DNA of 64,000 bases from Methylobacterium mesophilicum SR1.6/6 (lineage in GTDB: Bacteria > Pseudomonadota > Alphaproteobacteria > Rhizobiales > Beijerinckiaceae): contig NZ_CP043538.1 of NCBI RefSeq assembly GCF_000364445.2, forward strand, positions 3,801,447 to 3,865,446. The letters are read 5' to 3'. This document shows positions 18,408-26,703 of the stretch, piece after piece. Each line of letters opens with the position of its first letter. Position 1 is the stretch's first letter. The notes under the pieces are model-generated. The model searched no databases. It saw only the letters and a program-made list of their open reading frames with translations, and had not been told where the DNA came from. The position numbers and the translations under genes are program-made.

Positions 18408-18504
18408 GCAGTGCAGCACCGCGACGGCGTCGCCGTGCTGCAGCCCCTCGTGGGCGTTTCCTCCCTAGACTTCGGACCGCTTCCTCAAGGGCGGTCTTTT
18501 TTTT
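18408..18504 (+). ncRNA. Candidate small RNA, copy 2 (possible alpha-r8/suhB-like family)
   Basis: About 97 nt: 5' hairpin with outer stem GCAGCAC (18413-18419) and GTGCTGC (18435-18441), inner stem GCGAC/GTCGC, then the core TTTCCTCCCTAGACTTCGG (about 18457-18475), and a terminator. Compared with copy 1 at 6048-6142, the core is identical, the outer stem differs on both sides but still pairs, and the terminator differs in sequence but not in shape. That pattern argues for a structured RNA, not a random repeat. A CCTCCC anti-Shine-Dalgarno stretch suggests action on mRNAs by base pairing. Confidence 0.7.
18475..18504 (+). terminator. Rho-independent terminator of small RNA copy 2
   Basis: GACCGC (18475-18480) pairs with GCGGTC (18491-18496) across a TTCCTCAAGG centre, and is followed by eight T residues (18497-18504). 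Confidence 0.8.
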
Positions 18505-18812
18505 GCGCGTCGCCCGGCAGTCACGGCCGGACAGGCCGAAAATCGTCGCCGGGTTCGGAACCCGCCGGGGGATACACCATCCATCGGCGTCCTGCGGCCG
18601 GGCTCGCTCCGCCGCGCCAACCGCGCCGTTCGGGCGGCAAGCGCACCCGTGGACGCGCGGACGTCCCCACGGGCGGGGCCACGGATCCGGGACTGGCGCG
18701 CGGTCAGGAACCGCGGCGTATCCGGATCGCGTCGCTGCGCTCGCAAGGACGATCGGTTCGCATGACGACTTTGGGCGGCGGGGACCAAGCTGTCCCACGC
18801 CGCCCGGTCCGC

Positions 18813-19010
18813 TTACTCCGCGGCGGTCATCTCCGGCGTGTAGTGGCCGCACCAATCCTGGGCGGCGACCACGGGCCAGAGCCCCTTGGACTCGGGGGCG
18901 GGCTGGCTCACGGGCGGGTTGAAGCGGCACAGGCCGGCATCGTTCTGCGCGACGACACCGTTGCCCTTGTGCTCATCGAAGAACCGGCAGGTCTCGCACT
19001 TCGCGTTCAT
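18813..19010 (-). CDS. Small four-cysteine protein, putative metal-binding
   Basis: 65 residues: starts MNAKCETCRFFDEHKG, has a third Cys in GLCRFNPPV and a fourth in DWCGHYTPE. The C-x2-C ... C ... C pattern with WPVV-x-DWCG is a recurring small-protein type in proteobacteria and suggests one metal or iron-sulfur site. Role unknown. Monocistronic. Confidence 0.75.
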   Translation of the reverse strand: MNAKCETCRFFDEHKGNGVVAQNDAGLCRFNPPVSQPAPESKGLWPVVAAQDWCGHYTPEMTAAE

Positions 19011-19288
19011 GGTCAGGCTCCTGGGAAATCGGCGGCGCGGGGCCGCCCGGCAGGGAGAGTCGCCTTGGACCTTAGAAATGATCCAATCTGCTGGACCAAC
19101 GATCGGGCGGAGGGCCGGTTCCTCCGACCGGCCGGCGCCGGAACCGCGCCCCTGGGCCGAAGAACTCCCGTCACCCGGGCACCATGCGCCGGATCAGCCC
19201 TGCGCGGCGGGGCCCGTGGACGACCCGCTCCGCGCGGGGGTTCGCTCCGCGCCGGATCGTCCGCCCGATCCCTCCGCTGTGGAGACGC

Positions 19289-19747
19289 TCAGGCGCGGCC
19301 GTCGCGATCCGGCGCCGCGAATCCCTTCAGCAGGCGCTGGAGTTCGTCCTCGTGGACGAGGCGCGCCGCCTCCTCCGGGCGAAACCACCGCAGCGTGCGC
19401 TGATGCCGCTCCGGCCAGCGCTCGTGCTGGACCTCGACCCGCAGCGGGAAGACGCGCACCTTGCAGGGGAGCGCCAGACCGTGATCCAGGCGCTTCTCGT
19501 AGCGGTACCGGCCGACCGGGCTCGCGGCGATCCGCCCCTGAAGGCCGGCCTCCTCGTAGGCCTCGCGCTCGGCCGCGCGGTGCGCCTTCCGGCCGATCAT
19601 CGGCCAGCCCTTGGGAATGATCCAGCGCCCGGTATCGCGCGAGGTGATCAGCAGCACCTCGAGCCGGCCGTCCGCACCGACCCGGAACGGAAGGGCCGCA
19701 ACCTGCTTGAGCGGCTTGGCCTGCGCCTTCCGCAGAAGCTTCTTCAT
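19289..19747 (-). CDS. Nudix hydrolase, diphosphoinositol-polyphosphate-hydrolase-like
   Basis: 152 residues from ATG 19747 (MKKLLRKAQAK). Hydrolyses a nucleoside-diphosphate-linked or diphosphoinositol-type substrate. The Nudix box spans GWPMIGRKAHRAAEREAYEE then AGL: the REAYEE catalytic core is intact, but the first Glu of G-x5-E is Arg. Many alphaproteobacterial members of this branch show the same change, so it does not imply loss of activity. ATG 19825 is possible but adds an unconserved basic stretch. Divergent from the CYTH gene. Confidence 0.87.
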   Translation of the reverse strand: MKKLLRKAQAKPLKQVAALPFRVGADGRLEVLLITSRDTGRWIIPKGWPMIGRKAHRAAEREAYEEAGLQGRIAASPVGRYRYEKRLDHGLALPCKVRVFPLRVEVQHERWPERHQRTLRWFRPEEAARLVHEDELQRLLKGFAAPDRDGRA

Positions 19748-19992
19748 GTTGGGCCGCTTGGATACCGTCTTCAGCGCTGACCTCGAGGATAAAAGGGGAC
19801 GATTGTTCCGGGCGTGATTCTGCAATCGCCGAGCGCCCCGTGCTTTTACATAGTTGAAGATGGCGAATTTACATCCGGTCGCGCTGGTCGGCGCGCCATG
19901 CCTGTAACGCTGTGCTCAGCGGCGCGCGCACCGCTTGTGTTGCGCGCCCTTGTCCGCGTAACCACTTCCAGCCCATGGCAGCGAGTTGCGGC

Positions 19993-20466
19993 ATGCCTGT
20001 CGAGATCGAGCGCAAATTCATCGCGCACCCGTCCGTGCTGGCCCTGTGCCGGTCGGGAACGCATTTTGTTCAGGGCTATCTCTACACCGACGACGCCAAC
20101 ACGATCCGCATCCGACAAGCGGGCGAGCGCGCGCTGATCACCTGGAAGAGCCCCCGGCGCGGCGCCTGCCGGGACGAGATCGAGTTCGCCATCGAGCCGG
20201 AGGACGGGGCCGCCCTGCTGGCCGCCGTGCCGGCCGGCCGGCGCCTCGAGAAGACCCGCTATCGGGTCGATCATGCCGGTGCCGTCTGGGACGTCGACGT
20301 GTTCGGCGGCGCGCTCTCGGGCCTGATCCTGGCGGAGATCGAACTCGAGCGCGAGGACCAGCCGGTGGTGCTGCCGCCCTGGATCGAGGGCGAGGTCACG
20401 GCGGACGCGCGCTACCGCAACTCTCGGCTGGCCGCCGGGGCCCTGCCGGAGCGACGGGCGGCGTGA
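19993..20466 (+). CDS. CYTH domain protein (inorganic triphosphatase-like)
   Basis: 157 residues from ATG 19993. Starts MPVEIERKFI, the ExExK signature of CYTH enzymes, which hydrolyse triphosphates (tripolyphosphate, thiamine triphosphate) inside a metal-lined tunnel. Further charged tunnel strands are visible: TIRIRQAGERALITWKS, EIEFAIE, RRLEKTRYRV, WDVDVFGG and AEIELERED. The nearby start 19975 would add six residues. The 245-base divergent spacer to the Nudix gene is AT-rich and could carry both promoters. Confidence 0.87.
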   Translation: MPVEIERKFIAHPSVLALCRSGTHFVQGYLYTDDANTIRIRQAGERALITWKSPRRGACRDEIEFAIEPEDGAALLAAVPAGRRLEKTRYRVDHAGAVWDVDVFGGALSGLILAEIELEREDQPVVLPPWIEGEVTADARYRNSRLAAGALPERRAA

Positions 20467-20503
20467 GACGTGAACGTCCGGGCTCGGGCGCCGTTCTCAG
20501 GGC

Positions 20504-20752
20504 ATGCCTCAGAGCCTGATCACCTGGACCCAGGACGTGACCGCCGGCGTGCCGCTCCCGCGCTTCATCGGGCGGGTCGGCGCCGTCCAGGTCGGGATCT
20601 GCGAGTACGACGGCTCGAACCGGCTCTGGACGTGGTGGAGCCCCCTCGCCGAGGAGATCTGGGGCCACGGGCAGGATGCCGCGGGCGCCCAGCAGGGCTG
20701 CGAGGCGTGGCTGCGCGGCTGGATCGAGAACTTCAGACCGTTCTTCACCTGA
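20504..20752 (+). CDS. Small hypothetical protein, Trp-rich
   Basis: 82 residues starting MPQSLITWTQDV. Six tryptophans and a YDGSNRLWTWWSPLAEEIWG segment give it a distinctive composition; it is acidic, lacks a signal peptide and has a C-terminal amphipathic helix (WLRGWIENFRPFFT). 37 bases after the CYTH gene. No family recognised. A weak promoter-like TGAAC-N16-CGTT at 20471-20495 lies just upstream. Confidence 0.6.
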   Translation: MPQSLITWTQDVTAGVPLPRFIGRVGAVQVGICEYDGSNRLWTWWSPLAEEIWGHGQDAAGAQQGCEAWLRGWIENFRPFFT

Positions 20753-20791
20753 GGCTGCGGAACGCCGCAACCTGCAGGCTCAAGGCGCTCC

Positions 20792-21337
20792 TCAGCGGGC
20801 GTAGTGCGGCAGGCGCCGCTTCCAGCGCTCGCCGAGCCGCAATTCCTTCGTGCGGCGCCACGACGTGGGGCGGGGCGACGGGTCCTCGCCGGCCGCGGCC
20901 GGTGACGTGCGCAGGGGCGACGCTGCGACGGCAGGTTCAGGACGGGGAGCGGCCGGTGGGACCTGCAGTGCCGGCTCCACCACGGGCTCGGCGCGCGTGG
21001 CTTGAGCCGCCGCGGGCGCCCGCTCGCGCCGCGTCCGCCGGGCCGGCGGCGCGACAGGCTCGGGCTCGGGCTCGGCCGGGACCTCAAACATCGGGACAAG
21101 GCTCGGCAGAACGCGCCGGGCCGGCGCCGGCGGCTCCTTCTGCTCCGGCCGCTGCGCCGAAGGCGCCGGAACGTCCGGTCTTGGCGACGGCTGCGGCGGC
21201 GCCACCGCGGCCTGAGCCAGTTCCGGCCACAGGCCGGCGTCCGGGCGCGACCGCATGTCGGGGGAGGTCAACGTTGCGCGTGCGCCACGGGTGCTCTTGA
21301 CTTCGACCATGAATGGTCGCGCGCTGCGGCGCTTCAT
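20792..21337 (-). CDS. Hypothetical basic Pro/Ala-rich protein
   Basis: 181 residues from ATG 21337: MKRRSARPFMVEVKSTRG at the N-terminus and ELRLGERWKRRLP at the C-terminus, joined by a long Pro/Ala/Glu-rich, probably disordered middle. Short conserved ends on a variable linker are typical of this Methylobacterium-style protein. Function unknown. Residues upstream of 21337 in the same frame look non-coding. Confidence 0.6.
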   Translation of the reverse strand: MKRRSARPFMVEVKSTRGARATLTSPDMRSRPDAGLWPELAQAAVAPPQPSPRPDVPAPSAQRPEQKEPPAPARRVLPSLVPMFEVPAEPEPEPVAPPARRTRRERAPAAAQATRAEPVVEPALQVPPAAPRPEPAVAASPLRTSPAAAGEDPSPRPTSWRRTKELRLGERWKRRLPHYAR

Positions 21338-21522
21338 GTAAAACGATCTCCGGAAGCATTCGAGCCGGCACTTCAACGGCACGAACACACATAGGCTAAG
21401 CCTGATCTGCGGAAATGTCCAGAAAGACAAATCCGTACCCATCAGGTTTCTCTGGGTTTTTCGCCGCGATTAAGGGCCGGCGGCGGCGAAACCGCCCGGA
21501 GGCGGGCGCGCCGCCGGATCGA

Positions 21523-21756
21523 TCAGGCGGCCCGGGCCGGAACCGGCGCGGCCTTCGACGGGGCGCGGCCGGCCTCGAACAGCGACTGGTACAGGGCGGC
21601 CGGCGTCCGGGTCCGGCCATTGCCGTCCGTGATCGTCACCTCGGCCATCCCGGCCGCGATCAGGCTCATGCCCTGGTCCAGGGCGGTAAGCAGGGACGCG
21701 TGCTGATAGGCGAACCGGCGCGCGGACAGGCGTGCGGACACGATGAAGTTCATCAA
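21523..21756 (-). CDS. Small conserved hypothetical protein
   Basis: 77 residues starting MMNFIVSARLSARRFAYQHA. A helical first half with ALLDQG-like spacing (TALDQGMSLIAAGMAEV) is followed by a short beta unit (TITDGNGRTRTPAALYQSLF) seen in many small rhizobial proteins. No catalytic residues evident. Second Met (21753) may be the true start. Confidence 0.65.
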   Translation of the reverse strand: MMNFIVSARLSARRFAYQHASLLTALDQGMSLIAAGMAEVTITDGNGRTRTPAALYQSLFEAGRAPSKAAPVPARAA

Positions 21757-22100
21757 GACAATCCTGGAATGCCCCGCCCGCTGACGGGACCGGTCTGGCA
21801 GCAGCGCCGAAGTCGGGAGCGCCCCCGAGCGGCACCCCGTTGGCCGGGCCCGGTGACGTCTCTCCAGTGGCCACAGATAAAGTCTTTATCTTGACGAAAG
21901 CTTGTTCACACAGCTTTCCACAGGCCCAATGTGGTTTTGACAAACTAAGCCGGCTGGCGCCGAGCCGTGGCACCGGGACGGGTCCGGCGATCCCGACGGC
22001 GGAAAGCCGGAGCCGCGAAGCGGCTTGGCATACCCCGTATCAATCCATGGCCCGGCGCATGCTACGATCCATCGGTCTTCACCGGATGGAACAGGCTGGC
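21757..22100. other. Intergenic region upstream of the peptide-type binding protein
   Basis: 344 bases. Bases 21868-21950 are AT-rich, with the palindrome ATAAAGTCTTTAT (about 21875-21887) and a TTGACA at 21937-21942 that could be a -35 element, though no convincing -10 follows at normal spacing. No gene seen. Confidence 0.4.
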
Positions 22101-23672
22101 ATGCTGAACAGACGGACTTTCGTGGCGCTCTCGGGCGCCGCTCTCGCGGCCCCGGCACTGGCGCAGGGTACGGCCGCCCGGACCCTCAAGTTCATCCCGC
22201 AGGCCGACCTGACGGTGCTCGATCCGATCTGGACCACCGCCTACGTCACCCGCAATCACGGGCTCGCGGTGTTCGACACGCTCTACGGCACGGATTCGGC
22301 CTACGCGGCCCAGCCGCAGATGGTGGCCGGCCACACGGTCGAGGACGACGGCAAGCTCTGGCGCCTGACCCTGCGGCCCGGGCTGACCTTCCACGACGGC
22401 AGCCCCGTACTGGCCCGCGACTGTGTGGCGAGCGTCGCCCGCTGGGGCAAGCGCGACGCCATGGGCCAGACCCTCATGGCCTACACGGACGAACTCTCGG
22501 CCCCGGATGACCGGACGATCCAGTTCCGCCTGAAGAAGCCCTTCGCGCTCCTGCCGGACGCGCTCGGCAAGGTCGGCTCCTCGATCTGCGCCATCATGCC
22601 GGAGCGCCTCGCGAAGACCGACCCGTTCACGCAGGTGACCGAGATGGTCGGCAGCGGCCCGTTCCGCTTCAAGGCGGACGAGCGCGTGGTCGGCGCCCGG
22701 GTGGTCTACGAGCGCTTCGACGGCTATGTCCCCCGCGAGGGCGGCACGCCGCAATGGACGTCGGGTCCCAAGCGCGCCTTCGTCGACCGGGTCGAGTGGA
22801 CCATCATCCCCGATCAGGCGACCGCCGCCTCGGCCATGCAGACGGGCGAGATGGATTGGTGGGAGCAGCCGCCGGCCGATCTCGTGCCCACGCTGCGCGG
22901 GCTGACGACGCGGATCACCGACCCGACCGGCCTGATCGGCTGCCTGCGGATGAACCAGCTCCAGCCGCCCTTCGACAACCCGGCGATCCGGCAGGTGCTG
23001 CTGAAGGTCGTCGACCAGACCGACTTCATGCAGGCGGTGACCGGCACCGACCCCAAGCTGATCCACGTGCCGACCGGCTTCTTCTGTCCCGGCCTGCCGA
23101 TGGCGAGCGATGTCGGCCTCGACGCGCTGACGGCCAAGCGCGACTATGCGGGCGCCAAGGCGGCGCTGGCGGCGGCCGGCTACAAGGGCGAGAAGGTGGT
23201 GCTGATGGGCGCCTCCGACTTCCCCAGCCTGAAGGCGCTGGCGGACGTCGCGGCCGACATGCTCACCCGTGCCGGCTTCAATGTCGACTACCAGATCATG
23301 GACTGGGGCTCGGTGGTGCAGCGGCGCGCCAAGAAGGACCCGGTCGCGCAGGGCGGCTGGAGCGCCTTCTGCACCTTCTGGGCCGGGCTCGACCAGGCGA
23401 ATCCGGCGGTCAGCGCCTTCCTGCGCGGGACGGGGCAGACCGCCGCCATCGGCTGGCCCACCAGCGACAGGATCGAGGCCCTGCGGGATCAGTGGCTCGA
23501 CGCGCCCGACACCGCCGCGCGGAAGGCGCTCGCGGGCGACCTGCAGAAGCAGGCCTTCATCGACCTGCCCTACCTACCCCTCGGGCAGTACTTCAACCAG
23601 ACCTCGTACAAGCCGTCGCTCACGGGGGTCCTCGAGGGCGTGCCGGTGTTCTGGAACGTCAAGAAGGGGTGA
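22101..23672 (+). CDS. ABC transporter substrate-binding protein, family 5 (peptide/nickel/opine type)
   Basis: 523-residue periplasmic solute-binding protein. Start ATG 22101 gives a Tat-like signal, MLNRRTFVALSGAALAAPALAQ. Family-5 landmarks: LDPIWTTAYVTRNHGLAVFDTLY, LRPGLTFHDGSPVLARDCVASV, and VGSGPFRFK. It would deliver oligopeptides or similar ligands to an ABC permease, but no permease or ATPase genes are adjacent, so it is an orphan in this window. Followed by about 660 bases rich in repeats. Confidence 0.9.
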   Translation: MLNRRTFVALSGAALAAPALAQGTAARTLKFIPQADLTVLDPIWTTAYVTRNHGLAVFDTLYGTDSAYAAQPQMVAGHTVEDDGKLWRLTLRPGLTFHDGSPVLARDCVASVARWGKRDAMGQTLMAYTDELSAPDDRTIQFRLKKPFALLPDALGKVGSSICAIMPERLAKTDPFTQVTEMVGSGPFRFKADERVVGARVVYERFDGYVPREGGTPQWTSGPKRAFVDRVEWTIIPDQATAASAMQTGEMDWWEQPPADLVPTLRGLTTRITDPTGLIGCLRMNQLQPPFDNPAIRQVLLKVVDQTDFMQAVTGTDPKLIHVPTGFFCPGLPMASDVGLDALTAKRDYAGAKAALAAAGYKGEKVVLMGASDFPSLKALADVAADMLTRAGFNVDYQIMDWGSVVQRRAKKDPVAQGGWSAFCTFWAGLDQANPAVSAFLRGTGQTAAIGWPTSDRIEALRDQWLDAPDTAARKALAGDLQKQAFIDLPYLPLGQYFNQTSYKPSLTGVLEGVPVFWNVKKG

Positions 23673-23727
23673 GGCGCAGGGCCACGAACGCGGGTTGACG
23701 AGGCTTGGCGGAACCGCGGATCGACAG

Positions 23728-23771
23728 CGCCGTCGTTCCGGGACTGCGCAGCGGGGCCCGGAACGACGGCG
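23728..23771. repeat. Intergenic palindrome, family C, copy 1
   Basis: A perfect 15-bp inverted repeat, CGCCGTCGTTCCGGG (23728-23742) and CCCGGAACGACGGCG (23757-23771), with a 14-base centre. Related copies at 55371-55406 and 63719-63862. Confidence 0.8.
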
Positions 23772-23945
23772 TTGTCGTTACACGGAAATCGACACACCGA
23801 AGCGTTGCAATGCGGGAACCCGATTTCGCCGCCCTGGCCCATGGCGCGGGATCGGCGGGTCGGGGCTCGTGCGCGCCCTTCTTCCGGCTCCCCGAACGGA
23901 GAAACGGTCGCGTTCCTGTCCAGGGATCGTGCAGAATCGGCTTCG

Positions 23946-24036
23946 CGTCTTTGCGCGCGCAGCGAAGCAATCCAGCGGCGCCCCGCCTGACCGAGGCCCC
24001 GCATCCCCGGTTTGCTTCGCTGCGCGCGCAAAGACG
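23946..24036. repeat. Intergenic palindrome, family B, copy 1
   Basis: Perfect 25-bp inverted repeat: left arm 23946-23970 begins CGTCTTTGCGCGCGCAGCG, right arm 24012-24036 is its exact reverse complement. About 41 bases separate the arms. Related copies at 52574-52663 and 60431-60525. Confidence 0.85.
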
Positions 24037-24333
24037 AGCCGGCAACCGGCCCCTGCGGCACCTCTGCAAGAGCCTACTCTGTCGCCGGTTCGGCGTTCTT
24101 CCACGGTATCCTGCCAGACGAATACACCGTCACGGTCAACAGATCCGGTCCATTGAAGCTCCGTGAGCGCTTCCCAGCCGCGTCGGGAACGGGTTAAGCA
24201 GGGTCGGCACAGGTCGCCGCCAGAGCTGACCGGCCCGCGAGGAAGCCCGGGATGTCCGTCTCATCGCCAGCGCGGCGGTGCCTCGACGCCCTCGACGCCG
24301 CGCGGATTCCCTGACGCGACGAGGACACGCTCG

Positions 24334-25668
24334 ATGACAGGCTTGGCGACAGGCTCCCCGGACGAGGCCGCCCTGGAACGCTCGGCGATGCGCCGGATCG
24401 GCTGGCGGCTCGTGCCGTTCCTGATCCTCGCCTACTTCGTCTCGTTCCTGGACCGGGTGAATGTCGGCTTCGCGGCGATCCAGATGAACCACGATGTCGG
24501 CCTGTCGGCCACCGTATTCGGCTGGGGCGCCGGCATCTTCTTCCTCGGCTACTTCCTGATGGAGATCCCCAGCAACCTGATGCTGGAGCGCTTCGGGGCC
24601 CGGCTCTGGATCGCTCGGATCATGGCGACCTGGGGGCTGATCTCCGCCGCCATGGCGCTCGTGCAGGGGCCGTGGTCGTTCATCGGCCTGCGCTTCCTGC
24701 TGGGGCTCGCCGAGGCCGGCTTCTTCCCCGGCGTGATCCTCTACCTCACCTACTGGTTCCCCTCTGCCTACCGGGCGCGGATCATCGGGGTCTTCATGAT
24801 CTCGATCCCGATCTCGTCGTTCCTCGGCTCGCCGATCTCCGGTGCGCTCCTCAACGTCACGGGCTTCGGCCTCGCCGGCTGGCAGTGGCTGTTCATCCTC
24901 GAAGGGTTGCCGGCGGTGCTGCTCGCCGTCGCGGTCCTGTGGCTGCTGCCGGACGGCCCCCGCGACGCGGCCTGGCTGCCGCCGGCCGAGCGGGACTGGC
25001 TGGAGCGGCAGCTCCAGGCCGAGGCGGCGCGCAACACACGGCGCGGCCAGCCGGCGAAGCCGCCGCTGCGGGAGATCCTGAGCGACCGGCGGCTCCTGCT
25101 GTTCGCCGCCATCTATTTCGGCTCGACGGCGAGCAGCTACGGGCTCTCGTTCTGGACGCCGCAGATCGTGAAGAGCTTCGGCCTCGGCAATGTCGAGACC
25201 GGCCTCCTCAACAGCATCCCGTACGGCTTCGCCTCGGTGGCCATGATCCTCTGGGGCCGGCACAGCGACAAGACCGCCGAGCGGCGCTGGCACCTCGCGC
25301 TCTCGTTCCTGGTCCTGGCGCTGGGGCTGGCGGGCGGCACGGTGCTCACGGGCCTCGGTCCGGTGGTCGCCGCGCTGACGGTGGCGGCGGTGGGCGTCTA
25401 CATGCTGAAAGGTCCGTTCTGGGCGCTCGCCACCGAGCAGATGCCCCCCGCCACGGCGGCGGCGAGCATCGCGGCGATCAACGCGGTGGGCAACCTCGGC
25501 GGCTTCCTCGGCCCCTACCTGATCGGCGCCATCAAGGACGGGACCGGCAGCTTCACCCTGAGCCTCGTGCCGCTGGTGCTGTTCGCCCTGATCTCCGCCG
25601 GCCTGTCGCTGGTCCCGGGCCGGACCCCGCGGCCGGACCCGGGCGCGCCGCGCCCATCGACCGCCTGA
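24334..25668 (+). CDS. MFS transporter, anion:cation symporter (ACS) family
   Basis: 444 residues from ATG 24334, preceded by GAGGA. Twelve predicted membrane helices. The family signature FLDRVNVGFAAIQM occurs in helix 1, and EIPSNLMLERFGARLW in the helix 2-3 loop, as in phthalate, tartrate and glucarate carriers. An inner-membrane proton symporter for an organic anion is likely; the substrate is not predictable. Residues upstream of 24334 in the same frame are not protein-like. Confidence 0.92.
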   Translation: MTGLATGSPDEAALERSAMRRIGWRLVPFLILAYFVSFLDRVNVGFAAIQMNHDVGLSATVFGWGAGIFFLGYFLMEIPSNLMLERFGARLWIARIMATWGLISAAMALVQGPWSFIGLRFLLGLAEAGFFPGVILYLTYWFPSAYRARIIGVFMISIPISSFLGSPISGALLNVTGFGLAGWQWLFILEGLPAVLLAVAVLWLLPDGPRDAAWLPPAERDWLERQLQAEAARNTRRGQPAKPPLREILSDRRLLLFAAIYFGSTASSYGLSFWTPQIVKSFGLGNVETGLLNSIPYGFASVAMILWGRHSDKTAERRWHLALSFLVLALGLAGGTVLTGLGPVVAALTVAAVGVYMLKGPFWALATEQMPPATAAASIAAINAVGNLGGFLGPYLIGAIKDGTGSFTLSLVPLVLFALISAGLSLVPGRTPRPDPGAPRPSTA

Positions 25669-25811
25669 GCGACCGCCTGGACGCGGCCCGGCCGCGAACC
25701 GGGACCGGGATCGGCCGGTTGGCCCCGGTGCAGGCATCGCCCGGCGCGGGGCCGATCCGCACCGGATCGGATCCCGCGGGCCGGGCGCGCCGATGACCGG
25801 GAGCGGGAACC

Positions 25812-25991
25812 ATGACCCTGGACGACGCCGTGCGGGACGCCATCCTGGCGGAGCTGAAGCGCCAGGCCGAAGCGGAGGATCCCGCGCCGCAGGTGGACCT
25901 GTCGGAGCCGGGCTACGCGCGGATCACGGGGCGGATCGACCTCGAGGCCCTGCAGATGGTGATCGCCGGCGCGACCGCCGGGGGACCGTGA
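25812..25991 (+). CDS. Small acidic hypothetical protein
   Basis: 59 residues: MTLDDAVRDAILAELKRQAE at the start, then a Pro/Asp linker and ARITGRIDLEALQMVIAGA. Ribosome site GGAGCGGG precedes the ATG. Composition and clear helix-linker-helix layout are protein-like, and the start sits 143 bases after the MFS gene. No family recognised. Confidence 0.6.
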   Translation: MTLDDAVRDAILAELKRQAEAEDPAPQVDLSEPGYARITGRIDLEALQMVIAGATAGGP

Positions 25992-26067
25992 GGCCCGCGA
26001 CCCGACGCCGGAATCCCCGCCGGGCGGCCGCGGGCCGCCGCGCCTGAGCGGCTGACGGGAGGTCGTC

Positions 26068-26481
26068 ATGCCCAAGCTCAACGCCATCCTGGAGACGGCG
26101 CTGTACGTCGCGGATCTCGACCGCGCGGAGGCCTTCTACCGCGACACTATGGGGTTGCCCTGCATTTACACCGACTTCCGCATGCGGAGCTTCGACGTCG
26201 CCGGCCGCGGCGTCCTGCTGCTCTTTCCGGAAGGCGGCTCCCTGCAGCCGATCGCGACGCCGGGCGGCCTCATCCCGCCCCATGACGGCCGCGGTCCGGC
26301 CCATGTGGCGTTCTCCATCGACGCCGATGCCCTCGCGGCCTGGGAGGACCATCTCGCGGCCTCCGGCGTGACCATCGAGGGGCGCACGCGCTGGCCACGG
26401 GGCGGCATCAGCGTCTACTTCCGCGATCCGGACGGGCACCTGCTCGAACTCGCCACCCCCGGCCTCTGGAAGGGTTACTGA
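26068..26481 (+). CDS. VOC family (glyoxalase/extradiol dioxygenase fold) protein
   Basis: 137 residues. Two beta-alpha-beta-beta-beta modules: the first begins ILETALYVADLDRAEAFYRDTMGL, the second contains GPAHVAFSIDADALAAWEDH and ends FRDPDGHLLELATPGLW. The metal ligands expected for the superfamily are present as His in AHVAF and Glu in LLELATPG. Could be a glyoxalase, a fosfomycin-resistance-like protein or a dioxygenase; not distinguishable here. Confidence 0.87.
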   Translation: MPKLNAILETALYVADLDRAEAFYRDTMGLPCIYTDFRMRSFDVAGRGVLLLFPEGGSLQPIATPGGLIPPHDGRGPAHVAFSIDADALAAWEDHLAASGVTIEGRTRWPRGGISVYFRDPDGHLLELATPGLWKGY

Positions 26482-26606
26482 GCCGGCCGGACGAGCCCGT
26501 CGCCGCCGAGCAGCCGGCCGCGCATCGTCGTCCTCGCGAGCGCAAGCGGGGGAGGTTCGTCCGATCGCAGGGACGTCGGCCTGAAGGACACGGCCTGAAC
26601 GGCGAA

Positions 26607-26634
26607 GAGGCCGCCCCCTCGCGGAAGCGGCCCC
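26607..26634 (-). terminator. Possible terminator hairpin after the porin gene
   Basis: On the minus strand GGCCGC and GCGGCC flank a TTCCGCGAGGGG centre, about 70 bases after the porin stop at 26704. There is only a weak TCTTC tract after the stem, so it may instead be a Rho-dependent end or a repeat fragment. Confidence 0.4.
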
Positions 26635-26703
26635 TCCAGATGCCGGATCGGCATCGCGCGGGGTGCGCGCAGCGGTCGGGATCCCGACCGCTGCGGCGTG
26701 GTC

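Larger units (their letters stand above)
18154..18812. other. Intergenic region holding small RNA copy 2 and a repeat fragment
   Basis: 659 bases. The first 230 contain no gene I can support. 18379-18504 holds a sigma-EcfG-type promoter and the second small RNA. A half-copy of palindrome family B (GCTGCGCTCGCAAGGACGA, about 18731-18755) lies near the end. The rest shows nothing recognisable. Confidence 0.6.
23673..24333. other. Repeat-rich intergenic region
   Basis: 661 bases without a supportable gene. It contains palindrome C1 (23728-23771), palindrome B1 (23946-24036) and about 290 bases after B1 with no recognised element. Short frames here are repeat translations. Confidence 0.6.

Noticed and set aside
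20471..20495. TGAAC-N16-CGTT before the gene at 20504 as a sigma-EcfG promoter
   Set aside because: The first base of the -35 element is wrong and the predicted start site would be almost on the ATG; not strong enough to call.
21895..21932. DnaA-box-like sequence (CTTTCCACA) near AT-rich DNA, as a possible origin
   Set aside because: Only 7 of 9 bases match, there is a single box, and no replication genes are nearby.
23705..24166. Frames of 100-160 codons on both strands in the repeat-rich spacer
   Set aside because: They are translations of palindromes B1 and C1 and read similarly on both strands.
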